Below are positions 34,495-45,562 of a stretch of 64,000 nucleotides of DNA, piece after piece (within the stretch, counting starts at the first letter, position 1; each line of letters opens with the position of its first letter). The notes under the pieces were generated by a model that was not told the DNA's origin, searched no databases, and saw only the letters and a list, made by a program, of their open reading frames with translations. The translations under genes and the position numbers were made by a program. Origin of the DNA: Formicarius rufipectus (Eukaryota > Chordata > Aves > Passeriformes > Formicariidae); contig VXAU01001099.1 of NCBI GenBank assembly GCA_013399695.1, positions 62,001 through 126,000 on the forward strand. The letters run 5' to 3'.

Positions 34495-34780
34495 TAAAAT
34501 CATAGAATTTTAGAGCGGTTTGGGTTGGAAGAGACCTTAAAGATCATCTGGTTACAATCCCCTTGCCATGGAAAGGGACAGTCCCCACTAGACCAGGCTA
34601 CTCAAAGCCCCATCCAACCTTGATTTGAACATGATCAAATTTGAGACATCCACAACTTCTCTGGCAACCTGTTCCAGCGCCTCACCAACCTCACAGCAAA
34701 AGAACTTCATATCTAACCTAAACCTACCCTCTTTCAGTCTGAAGCCTTTCCCCTTGTGAGCTGAGGACAAATACCCTCAC
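34495..34780 (-). mobile_element. CR1 LINE 3' fragment, antisense
   Basis: Reading the plus strand, TCATAGAATTTTAGAGCGGT and TTGGGTTGGAAGAGACCTTA then AAGATCATCTGGTTACAATC are the complement of the CR1 3' end. They are followed by CCTTGCCATGG…CACTAGACCAGGCT and GGCAACCTGTTCCAGCGCCT. The minus-strand frame at 34588-34770 reads KFFCCEVGEALEQVAREVVD then FKSRLDGALSSLV, the CR1 ORF2 C-terminus (family pattern …EHWNRLPREVVESPSLEIFKSRLD…). About 280 bp survive. It is the cleanest 3' terminus of the CR1 copies here and lies head to head with the CR1 at 35.2-35.9 kb. Confidence 0.95.
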
Positions 34781-35159
34781 ATAAACACCCACACCATTCA
34801 GTTACAACATTGTCTTTCTGAGATATGCTAAAAGGAAAAGTAAGTTCTCCCCACACTACATCCAAGGTTTAGCTCCGGCTTGACATTGTCAGCAGATGCA
34901 ATACACGTGTATTTCATTCCATCATCCCAGTTCTTCATGACTCAGGCTGTGAAACTCAAGGAGAACCTCACACAGTATAGTCTTTTAACAGGAAAAAAAT
35001 TGATACTTGCCTTACAGTATAGTTTTACCATATTTCAATTTATTTCCAAGTACAAGTTTTTCTAAAAATTTAGTGGAATTCATTAAAAGGATTGCTACAT
35101 AAAGAGGTATTGTTCAAATCGGTAGTGACAAAATAGCAAAGTCCAAGGGCAATCAAAAG
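34781..35159. other. Spacer between two divergent CR1 copies
   Basis: About 380 bp of unrecognised sequence separating the 5'-truncated ends of two CR1 copies. Confidence 0.55.
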
Positions 35160-35892
35160 AGTCTTCAGGGCCCTGGACTATTGATACAGGAATCAGGAGC
35201 ACAAGTACCGATTTCTTCAATTCTTCCAGCAACAAACAATAATATTGATAAGAATAAGGAGATCCATCAGGTCAACGAGTGGTTCCAGGATGGTGTAATT
35301 AACAAAATTTTGGGGTTTTTTGACCGTGGGATGTTCTACTCAGCACCTGGCCTACTGACACCTGACAGGATGCACCTGCCTCATAGGGGAAAAGAATATT
35401 AGCACAGGAGTTGGGGTGGGGCTCATTGATAGAGCTTTAAATAGTCTTGGAAGAGAGAACAGATGAAACTAGGTTTGCTAGTAATGGGTGGTGTTATGGG
35501 TCTTGGGACCACTTGGTCTGTTCAGCCTTGAGAAGACTGACGTGAGACCTCCTTGCAGTCTACAACTTTCTTGCCAGGGGCAGAGGATGGTCAAGCAATG
35601 AACTCTTCTCTTTGGTGACCAGTGACAGGACCTGGTGGAATGGCTTGAAGTTGTGTCAGGAGAGTTTCAGGTTGGATATTTGAAAAAGTTTTTTCATTCA
35701 AAGGGTGGATGGGCACTGGAACAGGCTCCCTAGGGAAGTGGTCACAGCACTGGGCCTGATAGAGTTCAGGAAGCACTTGGATTATACTCTGGGGCACAGG
35801 ATGTGACTCCTGGGGATGGTCTTGTGCATGGCTAAGGGTTGAACTCAGTGGTCCATGTGTGTCCCTTCCAACTCAGTATATTCTGTGATGAG
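35160..35892 (+). mobile_element. CR1 LINE with ORF1 esterase end joined to ORF2 3' end
   Basis: The left half (35181-35402) reads as the C-terminus of CR1 ORF1. It has VPISSILPATNNNIDKNKEI, VNEWFQDGV, GFFDRGMFYSAPGLLTPD and MHLPHRGK. In the SGNH-type esterase of CR1 ORF1 this region carries the Asp-x-x-His pair, here D62 and H65 of the frame. Just after the stop, sequence like LAQELG…LIDRALN continues in a shifted phase, then a CTAGGTTTGCTAG word typical of the ORF1-ORF2 spacer. From about 35515 the sequence is already the extreme ORF2 end and 3' UTR (CTGTTCAGCCTTGAGAAGAC, GGGCACTGGAACAGGCTCCC, CCCTTCCAACTCAGTATATT then CTGTGATG). The endonuclease and most of the reverse transcriptase are absent. 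An internal deletion, a template switch or two adjacent insertions could explain this. Confidence 0.85.
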
Positions 35893-38800
35893 ACATGCCA
35901 CTTCACTCACAGTTGATGCAATGTTTGTCTCCTTTTAGTCTTGCATGGGTACCCCCAGTATATGTACTGTCTTAATAAGTTACAGAACATAGTGTTACTA
36001 GTTGAATAGTTAATGTTGGAATTCAATAAGTCTTTCACTAAACTGCAACTTTTTATGCTCATTTGCTAATATAGTGTACTTACTGCCATGTTTAGCAGCT
36101 TTTGAAATGGTGATAGCCTTCAATGAATAAAATGCTTGTCAATTGGTGAATTTTCCAACTTCAGGTGTCCAGGGAGCTAGAAGAATGACCCTTATCTACT
36201 ACTTTTTCTGTCACCTCTCATTCTTAGATATTTCTGTTACTACTAGCTGATTTGTCACTTCCTCCAAGTGTTTCTCTTGATGCTTGTATGTTCTTTTAGG
36301 ATGAAACAATCCTTAAAATGACTCTTCTGTTAAGTGCAGGTAGTTTCTAGCTCAAAATGAAAAGTCAGCTCTCATCTTTACACTAGGATAGTCTATGTGC
36401 CCTATAGCAAAGATCCCTACACTTCAGCCCCTGCCTACCTCTTTAATCTCCACATGTGCCTTCCCCAGGCATGTTCCTTCTAGCTGTTATTATCTCCTGA
36501 ACAAGTTTCAGACTCATTTTTATTATGAGGCATCTCCTAATGTATACAATACTCTCACAGAGAATTTGGGCCTGAGGCTTCTCTGTTCCCCTTGTATGTG
36601 CTTTGGTCCTTGTTACATGAACTTTTCAAGGTGGGAACTACTCATTCTGATTTCTTGAAAATACAATTCATTGTCCTGAAAGTAGTGTTCAGGGGAAAAT
36701 ATTAAATTAGTTTAGTGATAATGACATATTTATTCCATCATACTCTTTAGATGTTGGGATTGGAGACCTTGGGACAATTAAAATCTCTAATATGGCCAAG
36801 GCTTTAGCTTGTTCTGAAGTAGTTTGGTTTTCTACTTAAAGAAATTTAAGGGCAAAGGCACCCAAGAGAGCAAAGTGAACCTCATACTGTGTTCAGATTG
36901 TGGTCAACTGGTGGAGTCCATGTGGTAGTATAAGTTATTTATGTTAAGTTAGAAAATCAATGAAGTCAGAAAAGGAGTCTTCGTGCATTATCCTTCACAT
37001 ACATATTCTCTCACTACAAAAAACTGTTGTAACATGGCTAGGTGTTTGGTCTATCACACATGCTGGTGGAAAGCAAGCTTCAACTCATGCCATTTCTGCA
37101 GATAATTCCTTTTCTTAGTGTGGTCTCATTTTATAATGGCAAAACAGCTGCTTACTGAAGCTGTGGCCCTGAGAGAAGTGGACAACTCAGGCAGACAAGT
37201 GACATTACACTTGCGGTGTTAGTTTCTTAAATATTTTTCTTTTTTGTTTTATAATGAGCTCTGCTACCCCCTCCATACACACACAAACATTTTCCTTCCT
37301 TACTTCCCTCTGCACTTGGTTTCATGGTTCCACAGCTTAGATGTGTTCTTCCTGTGCTGCTCTAGTAATTTTGGGAGGCATGGCCTCAATTAAACAAAAC
37401 TCAAAGCTAGCGGAGGGATTGAGAGGAGCTGTGTAGTTACTGGTGTGGAACATGGAGGACTTCTGCAGGATTATTCCTGAAGATAACACAAGGGCAGCTG
37501 TGTGAGCTTTTGGAACAAGACAGTAGTGTCTCACAGAGAAAATGTTCTGGGCCCTGGCTGTAAGGATTTCCCCCTGCTCCGGTCCCCATAGAGAGTGCAA
37601 AAGGGTTGTATCAAACTTTGAATTGTGTGTAAGAAATGCTGTTTCACAGAACATGTGGCTTTGCTTGTGATTCCTTGGTTGTGTTTTTCTGTACTCCATT
37701 TGTTGTTCAATATCTTTTACTGCTTCCAGCCTTCCTAAACTTATCTCACACCTACCCTGTGTAGCTGCAAATCCCTATTCACACACAGATTTAGTCTTAT
37801 CTTGGGCCAAGCCATCACTAAGCTGGGAATGTGAACACAGAAGTACCACTGTATAGCTCACTTGCTTTTGCAATGTGAAAACATTGCCATTGTAAAGTGG
37901 GGTACTTTCTAGACAGGACTTTGTGAAATATGCTATAAGAGCAAATGAGTTAGCATAAGACACCTGTAATTTAAACTGCTTTACATACAAACTGGATGCA
38001 CTGCCCTGTACACTGTATGCAGAGCTGGATCAAAGGTTACATAAGGCAGGTTTTCACCAAAAGCATGATTTGTGCCTGGGCATTGATTTTATTGCATGGC
38101 AGTGATAAATCAGTTTGCAAAGTGTGAATGATCTTTCCAGTACAGATTTCCATTTCTCATGTGCTCAGGGCATTCACTTCAAGAGTTAAGGTTCAGGTCT
38201 CTCATTTAACTGAAATACACAGGATGCTCATCTGTGTCTAAAGGGAAGCGAGGATTGCTTATCACGATTGCTCACACCCAGTCCTGCAACTTACATGATC
38301 ATTTGGTTTGTGTTGATGAAGAAAGGACATACACTGCCAAGCATGCTGCATGATTCTCCCTACAATGTTCTTGAAAGTTTCATGACCAAAAATATCACTA
38401 GGGAATATCACGGACAAGCTTGTTGCTAGCTTTTACTGAAGTTATTGAAGTGAATACAAAACTACCCATTCCAGAAAACAAATGTTGATATCTTAACTAC
38501 TCTAAAAGGAAACTTTCACAGGCAGAGATTTATAGGCAGTGAGAGAAGAAGATGTACTTTCCTCTTTGCTCACAGTTGTTTATTTAATCCTGAAGCAGAA
38601 AAACAATTGTCTAAAAAGAAGCTGTTTTCAATTATTGTAACTTTTATAATACTGGATCTTCAGCAACAACTAAGCCAGGTCAGTTACACAGCACACCACC
38701 CTGTTCTGCTTTTAAAAAAAGGGTCTCTGTGTTCTCAGTAAAGGGCTGCATCTGAAAAAGTCACAGGCCTGTAGAAGGTATTATTGTGTAGTATGACCTC

Positions 38801-39100
38801 TGCTAACACAGACCATTGAAATGCCTGGAATTAAATCCTGTTTAGGTGAACAACATTTTAGAAAGGTAAGTTAATGCAAATCTGCCCTAGTCATTGATGG
38901 GGTGTTGCAAGGTCAGTTACTCTCAATGACCTCCAATCTACCGAATAAAGCACATTGTAATTCTCAGCCGATTTTCCCTACTGTTACCAGTCCAAAGCAC
39001 TGATATGTGTTTCAGTATCAGTGTCTATATGACCTTCATTTTTGAATTTAATTATTAGACTGCTTGGTTTATGAAGGACTGGAGCACTATTAGCATAAGA
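35893..39100. other. Non-coding stretch, nothing recognised
   Basis: A 120-codon minus frame at 37337-37699 is unrecognised. No interspersed repeat identified. Confidence 0.5.
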
Positions 39101-39138
39101 GATGTTTCTGATGTTCTGGAATGTTCTGGAAATGTTCT
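39101..39138. repeat. Short tandem ATGTTCTGGA repeat
   Basis: ATGTTCTGGA occurs twice in direct succession (39111-39130) with diverged partial units on both sides (GATGTTTCTG and AATGTTCT). Confidence 0.85.
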
Positions 39139-40649
39139 TATTTTGAGATAGCTATTCAAAGTCTTGGGTAGACATCATAGTGGATGCTATTTTGTTCATT
39201 TTTACCATTTTTCTAATCTTATGCTTGACAACTGTTCATTTCTTCCTATACTCTTGTGAAGGAGTTCTGCAGATACAAAAAATTTGTGTGAATTCCAGGC
39301 TGAATAAGAGTTTGGAAGAAACAATATGTGATGAAGTAGACATAGAGCATGGAGTCAGAAAGTCCTGAGATAAAATAATTGGAGGTTGAGGGCAGTACTG
39401 GGAAGGAAGTATCATATGTCCTTACCTTGTTTTTATTCTGTATTCTCTCTGAGGAGTTCAAATGAGTTCAGTGGGATTCTGGCTGGGGTCACCCTGGTGA
39501 TGAACCAATAAGACTTTTCTTATGGTGGGTCTTGATCCTGTGGATGGAGAATCTCTTGGTAAAATTGATAAAATTTTTTATCAATCTTGATAAAAAACAT
39601 TTTCTGATGAATCTAACATTGTACCCTTTGCATCCATCTGTGGCTTTAGGAACTGCCAAATATGACCTTTTTAGTGAATTTATGTGAAAATAGGTAAGCA
39701 AGTGGGACTCTGAAGACCATGATACAAATACATTTGCTCAGTTACCTGTGCTGAAATCACTTGCCAAAAGACTACAATTAGAATAGAATTCAGAATTTTA
39801 CTTAATTTCAGTCTAATGGCTCAATACCAAGACAGTTCTAGTTCCTTATATGATGACTTCAGTAAAAGCCATTTAACAGTGAGATGTTTTTACTTTGCTA
39901 GAACTGTGTTAGACCATTAAAAGGTTGTCCTGTTCTGACAAAGTTTTCACTCAGTGTGATTATTGCATTAAACAGCTACTCAAATATCATCCATGCAAGT
40001 TATTTCATTGTACTTTCCAACAGGAGTGTAGCACAACTGTTTGTTCAGCCTTCATTCTTGTATGATTTGCTACCATTACCTTAAGTGCTGTCTTGGCATG
40101 CAAAGTTATTGGAAAGGTGGTGCAATGCAAGGTGGGGCAAGAGCTGCCAGAAAAAGTTTGCCTAACTAGTTGGGTAGCTGCTACACAAATAAAGTAAAAT
40201 TGTGTGCTGGGTGTAGTTAGGTCACTAATCTTTATCAGTATATGGCAAAACTGACTATCACAAGCAAAAACACACCAAGAATTGGCCATGTGATGCTGTT
40301 GTCTCTGCTAGGAAATGAACTTGGATATGAGTTAAGAAAACAATGAGCACTAGCAGGTCTATCTCTTTGGAGACATAGCCAAGTACAAATACTGAGCACT
40401 GGGAGGATTGCAGGTCTGATTGAAGCTTTAATTTATGCAAATTCTCAGGGGTTTGTTTGTTTTTAATAAACACATAAAATGTATGCAAAGATGGAGAAAT
40501 TAAATGCGATGCATTAAAATGTATTTCATGGTGTAATCAGATCAAAAGAAAAAAAGGAGACAAACTATTATGATTTTGTATTCCTATTACAAAGAACAGT
40601 AGACTGACAGCAACAGCTCTTTAGAATTCACTTTGTGGTAATAACTAAA
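39139..40649. other. Non-coding stretch with a small hairpin
   Basis: ATTGATAAAA and TTTTATCAAT (39564-39585) form a 10-bp stem around TT, followed by another CTTGATAAAA. Otherwise nothing is recognised. Confidence 0.5.
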
Positions 40650-40725
40650 ATATTTCAGAGAATGGTTTGGGGTGGAAGGAACCTTAAAGATCATCTAGTT
40701 CTAACCACACTGCTGTGGGTAGGTA
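40650..40725 (-). mobile_element. CR1 LINE, very short 3' tail, antisense
   Basis: Plus-strand AGAATGGTTTGGGGTGGAAG then GAACCTTAAAGATCATCTAG and TTCTAACCACACTGCTGTGGG is the complement of the CR1 3' end (TCATAGAATGGTTTGGGTTGGAAGGGACCTTAAAGATCATCTAGTTCCAACCCCCCTGCCATGGGCAGGG). Only about 75 bp survive before similarity is lost. Confidence 0.85.
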
Positions 40726-40937
40726 TCTTAAAGCACTTTTTGAAAAATCTTTTTCTGAAATGCCTGTTTCAGAACCAAATGAAATGGAACTCTGGGAAAA
40801 TGGTGAACACAATATGTGTAATTTCAGTACCAGGGATGGTTTTGTGCTGTGTACCTTATAAAAAAAAAGACAGTGGAAGATAGTCCTATACTCAAAATAA
40901 GTATGTCCTGGATTGCTACAGAGATAGAAAATATGAA
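40726..40937. other. Short non-coding spacer
   Basis: Nothing recognised between the CR1 tail and the MIR-like relic. Confidence 0.5.
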
Positions 40938-41062
40938 TTGCCATTATCCTGTTTTTTACAGAGGTAAGGGACAGTAACACAAAGCAACCATACAATTTGC
41001 TGGGTGATGGAAGGAAACCATGACAGAGTCAGAATGGAAATCCAAACTGTTCAGATCTCCTC
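40938..41062 (-). repeat. Probable MIR-like SINE relic, antisense
   Basis: Plus-strand landmarks follow the complement of MIR in order. They are GCCATTATCCTGTTTTTTAC then AGAGGTAAGG (compare ATTATCCCCATTTTACAGATGAGGAA), AACACAAAGCAACC, and CATGACAGAGTCAGAATGGA then AATCCAAACTG and CAGATCTCC (compare GGCAGAGCCGGGATTCGAACCCAGGTCTGTCTGACTCC). Divergence is high and the central part is only loosely alignable. Confidence 0.45.
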
Positions 41063-43034
41063 ACCTTGGCATCCCTCAGCTTCATGATGATATTGAACAT
41101 GCAAACAATCAGGATTGATCTTGTGATTTGTAGGAGTGTAACATGAGACCAACCCTGGATTACCTCAGTTGAAAATGTCTTATAGCAACAGCTCTCCTAT
41201 GCCTGAGCTAGATAATTTCTGTATTCTTTTTGTAACATTTTCCCCTCCAACTGTAAAAATTAATGATTCCTTTGTTGGGGATGTGGGTTTATGGCTCAAG
41301 CTTTGGTACAAACAATTGCCAAGATAATTGGCCAAAAAGTTTTAATCATCAGATTTGCCTGTAAAAATGTGGTAACTGCCAGGCTAATCAATTGATGATT
41401 GAACTTGTTCATTTTGTACGGAAGTAGTTAGACAAACTTTGACCAACACTAAACTTTTAACTGTTAAATACAGGTTTTTATTACACATCACAGTTCTTAA
41501 AGCTGTATTTCTTACTCAAAAGACTGCTTGCCAAAGAGCAGTAGTCATGCGCACGTTTGCGTGATCTTAAAAAAATTGTGTGGTTTGCCTGAGAAAACAG
41601 GACAGACCTATGAAATTCATGACTTCATAACAGTGATATGTTTGTTTTTTTTTTTAAGCAAGGGCAGGCAGTTCCTTAGTCAGCTCTGATAGTTAAGGAA
41701 AACTTCATCTGTATGTCAAATATTCTGTCCCTAATGTGAGGTACTGATTCCCACCTTCACATCCTTCCAGTACTTTGACCTGCAAAATCCAGTCACTAAA
41801 GATTAGCTGTATTGCAGCAGCTATGATAGAAAACAGTTGAGTCATCAAAATAGTGATTGCTTGTTCATTTAACATGTGCAAATATGGAAGAGGGGGAAAA
41901 AGTTTTCTTAGTTGGAATGGGGGATCCAGAATTTCATGGCTTTGCAGTAGATCAGGAATTTTCCATGAAGGTTTGAGCTTGTGTACACTGTGGTTTGTTT
42001 TAATTGGTGATATGAGGGAACTGGAATTTTAATGTGGCAGTAGATTATATGATTTAGAAGTTATATTTTGCTGCAAATAAGATTTGGATATGGAAGTTTC
42101 TTAGGAAGAAAATGTTTGTTCAGGCTCAACTAAACTTTTGCAAACCTATTTTTAACTTGATACAGCATTTTAAGTATGGCAGGTTTTGGGAGGGATGACA
42201 GTTGGTTAGTTTGGTTTGGTTGTTTTATTTTTATATTTTCTTTAAAAGAAATTTCTATCATCAGGGATACATTCCCAGATAATGTGTTTATCTGGATGAA
42301 TTTATGTATCTGAAGGAAAACGTATTACACAAGATTTATTTCTTCAATGTTTGTGGATTTGAAGCTTGTTTTGTTTCTTTCTTCCTTCATCTATAAAAGA
42401 TGGACTAATGTAGCCTGAGAATGTGTGCTGAAAAAAGGGCAGCAAGTAGCTACCCTATCTTGGAGGAAGAAATGGGAAAGAATTATTTTCAGCGAGTCCC
42501 TGTACCTTGCTGTGACTGACACCGTTTGCTGAAGTTATTTTCAGACACACCATCCACAGTGTCATGGAATGAGTCAGTCATTCAATTGATCTCACAAGGC
42601 CAATCACATTTATAATCCTACCCTTTAGAAGGGTGTCCACAATGTATTCCTTTACCTCTGGTACAAAAACATCTAACATATAAAACGCTGTGTTATTAAA
42701 AAGTGACATGCAGTTTTCAACAATGTTTGCCAAACACCCTCATTGAATTATTCAGTTTATCTCTGCTATGTCAATATCCAAGCAGTGGTTGGAGGTAATA
42801 GTGCTGTGGTGATTCAGGAGTAATGCACTTGCATTTGTTATTGCTTTGACTGGAACACAAGACATCTGGCTGACAGACACCTGCCACTGAACCCAGCCTA
42901 TGTTATTACAGAGAGCAAGGTCTTATAATTCCCCTAAAATTTTTTAGTATCTGTCTTAAGACTGTTTACCCACTGATAGTCCTGAAAACCAAACTATTAA
43001 TGGTCCCAAATTGTCTATTTAAGTAGCTCCTTTA
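41063..43034. other. Non-coding stretch, nothing recognised
   Basis: AT-rich sequence without recognisable genes or repeats. Confidence 0.5.
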
Positions 43035-43275
43035 GCTCCTATTTGTCTTTAGAGGTTTATTTTCTCCCCGTGGTGTATTTATAGGGATCAGTTCTAGAAT
43101 CTCATATAGTCCTTTTTGCACTGATATAAGACGAACTTTTCTATCTGCAAGTGACCAGATAAGCTCTGCACACCCCCAATCAACCTTTCAGTGTTGTCTG
43201 TAACTGCTTCAGTTTGATCCTATACTCCTTGATTGCAGGTGGCCAGAACAGTACACAACCTTCCAGACAAACTGC
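43035..43275 (-). mobile_element. Ancient CR1-like ORF2 relic, antisense
   Basis: The minus-strand frame at 43180-43380 contains CLEGCVLFWPPAIKEYRIKL then KQLQ (about 43198-43269). It resembles the CR1 reverse-transcriptase C-terminal motif HLEYCVQFWAPQ…KDIELLERVQ. Further along the minus strand, GAACTGATCCCTATAAATAC then ACCACGGGGAGAAAATAA recalls the downstream GDLI…YKY…G block. The copy is much more diverged than the other CR1s and lacks a readable 3' end, so it is probably an older CR1/L3 subfamily. It was found by peptide pattern only. Confidence 0.55.
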
Positions 43276-44539
43276 CCATATAATGCTGCTAATATTTTTC
43301 AGTTTATAATAGAACAAGTTTGCTTGATCACCAGCTAGGATTATGTATGAAGATTTAATGTAGTTTAAAATGTTCTCCACTGTTCCAAATGTCTGCCTTG
43401 TTCTCTGGGATTTCCAGTTCCTGAGCTCATGGCCTATGGCCTATAAGCAGTCTCAAAGAATGTGACCTTGTGGTTTAAACAATTTTTATCCTATTTCAAG
43501 GACAAAACTAACATTTTCAAGGCCATCCAGCTCTTCTTATCTTGTATTCTGATCCTCCTCTATTAATGATGTTTTCAATTCGGTTTAGAGCACTCCCATT
43601 TTTGTGTCATGATTCTTAATGGAAATAAGTAGTGCTGGAGGAATTCCACTACTAATGTTTCTAGAACAATAGTTCTCATTTTAAAACAATCTGTTGTACT
43701 GCCTTTGGTGAGCTACTTGCTCACATCAATTAACTGAAGAATGTCCAATTTTTTTTTGAGTAAGCAATGCTTCCTGACAGAACCACCTTCTAGGTGATAA
43801 CAATAGAATATGCGGGTAAGCAGGAGAGGGATTCTTTCTTTCAACATTTAATGTTAAGTTTGAAAAACAAGACCTGCTGTCAAAGTACAACACAGAGAAA
43901 TCTTGCAATGTTAGCGGGTTAGACCTGCTGATAAAGCAAATCCAAATTTCTTCATTTTGTGGGTACCTAAAGAAAATGAAAAGAATTTGTGATTGTAACT
44001 AAAATAAATGTTGGCAGCCTCTGCAATGCAAAACATCAATTGAAATCAATGCAACTATCAGACAAAATAATATTCTACTGTGTCTTGTTAGTCTGTCAAC
44101 CTAATGCATGCAAATAGTCTTTATGCATAACTGTCTTATTCAAATACTTGGATGCAATCCATCAAACACTTCTCATCCATTAAATATAATTATATGCTTT
44201 GTTGGAATAACCAGATGTTGAGTGCTAAGCTGAGCAGATGTCTGTGCTTTATAACAGAAGGTTATAAACCTATTTACACCAGCAATAAAATACAAGTATT
44301 AAAATGATGGAGAAAGTGAGTTGTTCTCACTTCATTTTAGCTAATTACCAGCACTTCACTCTCTTTGGTTCGGCTTAATAAAGGTACTGAGTTTGCTACA
44401 GGGTAAATTTGACAGAGCAGTTAGTAAAACTTGGCTAACCTTTTCTAATGAGTGTAATGATGACCACTTTGGGTCCCTTAAAAAGACTTAATCTTGCAGT
44501 GAGTTTGTTTTCAAAGATTTTGGGTTGGGTTTTGTATCA
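43276..44539. other. Non-coding stretch, nothing recognised
   Basis: AT-rich, no recognisable genes or repeats. Confidence 0.5.
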
Positions 44540-45562
44540 TAATCATTGTGGCTAGGCTTTGTGAATGTAGATTTGGGAGGGCTCTACCTACTCTTGCTGC
44601 AAGCGTGCTGATGGCTGATAAGGGCAATGTGAGATAAGCAAGTCTGGTTGCAAAAGGCACAGCAGAAAGTCTCTGTGGGTGGTACTGTCAAGGAACAGTT
44701 CTTTCTGAGGTGTCTTTTTTCCTCCAGACTGATTCTGTGTGTGTTTTCAAAGGAGACAGCGGAGTTCTAGATTGTCTCCATATATCCCAGTTAGAAGCCA
44801 GTGGATCACCGATGGTGGTAAATATGGCCAAGGCTGAGGTGTTGTTTCATGTAGTCCTTGTATCTCCTCTTTGTGGCTCCTCTCTTGCGAGTTCACCTTG
44901 GAGCACAATCTTGAGCTTTGGTTAGGCCACCTTTTCTAGGCCCCTCTCTGCGTGGAGCAAGCAGTGCTGTCCTTGAAAAAGGCTGCTTGGTCATTCAGGA
45001 TGCTGCCGAACAAGACTGTCATCTCCAGGGTCAGTCTTGAGTGACCAATGTCCTGAACTGCCTGCATGCAGGGCTGGGTCTGTGGCTTCCAGTGCTCTGT
45101 ATCACCTGCCATTTCACCCCTCACATGTCACTACAGGGCTTTGTAAATGTGGGTGAATCCCTCGAGCCTGCACAGTGAATTTTTTAGGTGAGGCACAGCG
45201 TGCACAGAACTGGCCCCACCCTTTACTCCTGAGGTTCATCTGCCAGGGCCTAGCAAGCTTGGACGGTGACACCGAGGTCCTCAGGATGTAAGTTTGGTTA
45301 GAGTATCCTTCTCTTAGATGGATGGCCTTACAGGGCTAAGCGAGCTCCATCTGCCCGGGTTTGGAGTTAAGTTGTCTTCCTAGGATGGTTGCTGGGTGGC
45401 TGACAAGCCCATCTTGCCCAAGGACACACTTTTTCTGACCCTTCACTTGAGACCTGACTAGCAAGGGAGACCTTACTGGAGGCACATACCACTGCCAACG
45501 TAGCTCACAACCTCATAAAGGGCATGCAAGCTTCTCCCCCATGACAAGGGGTGTCTGTGGAG
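44540..45562 (-). mobile_element. Non-CR1 LINE 3' end (probably RTE-like), antisense, with finger-like C-terminus
   Basis: Reading the minus strand, a frame ending at the TAG at 44584-44586 gives NSAVSFENTHRISLEEKRHL, then RKNCSLTVPPTETF and CCAFCNQTCLSHIALISHQH followed by ACSKSR. The C-x2-C…C…H…H-x-H-x2-C arrangement and the preceding …AVSFE..RR..LE.KR… match the C-terminal end of LINE ORFs that finish with a reverse-transcriptase tail plus zinc-finger-like domain. Upstream, at 44840-44930, peptide of the type PK..VL.GEL……RYKD appears broken by frameshifts. The minus-strand 3' end runs into ATGATTATGATA, consistent with the short tandem repeats ending RTE-type elements. The upstream half (45000-45562) keeps unusually many CpGs but gives no recognisable polymerase peptide, so the block may be a composite. 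The family name is inference. Confidence 0.6.

Noticed and set aside
37337..37699. 120-codon minus-strand frame
   Set aside because: No recognisable domain, start context or neighbour; length is within what chance gives in 64 kb.
45398..45412. CTGACAAGCCCATCTTG resembling the 35-bp inverted-repeat core
   Set aside because: Only about 13 bases are shared; probably chance.
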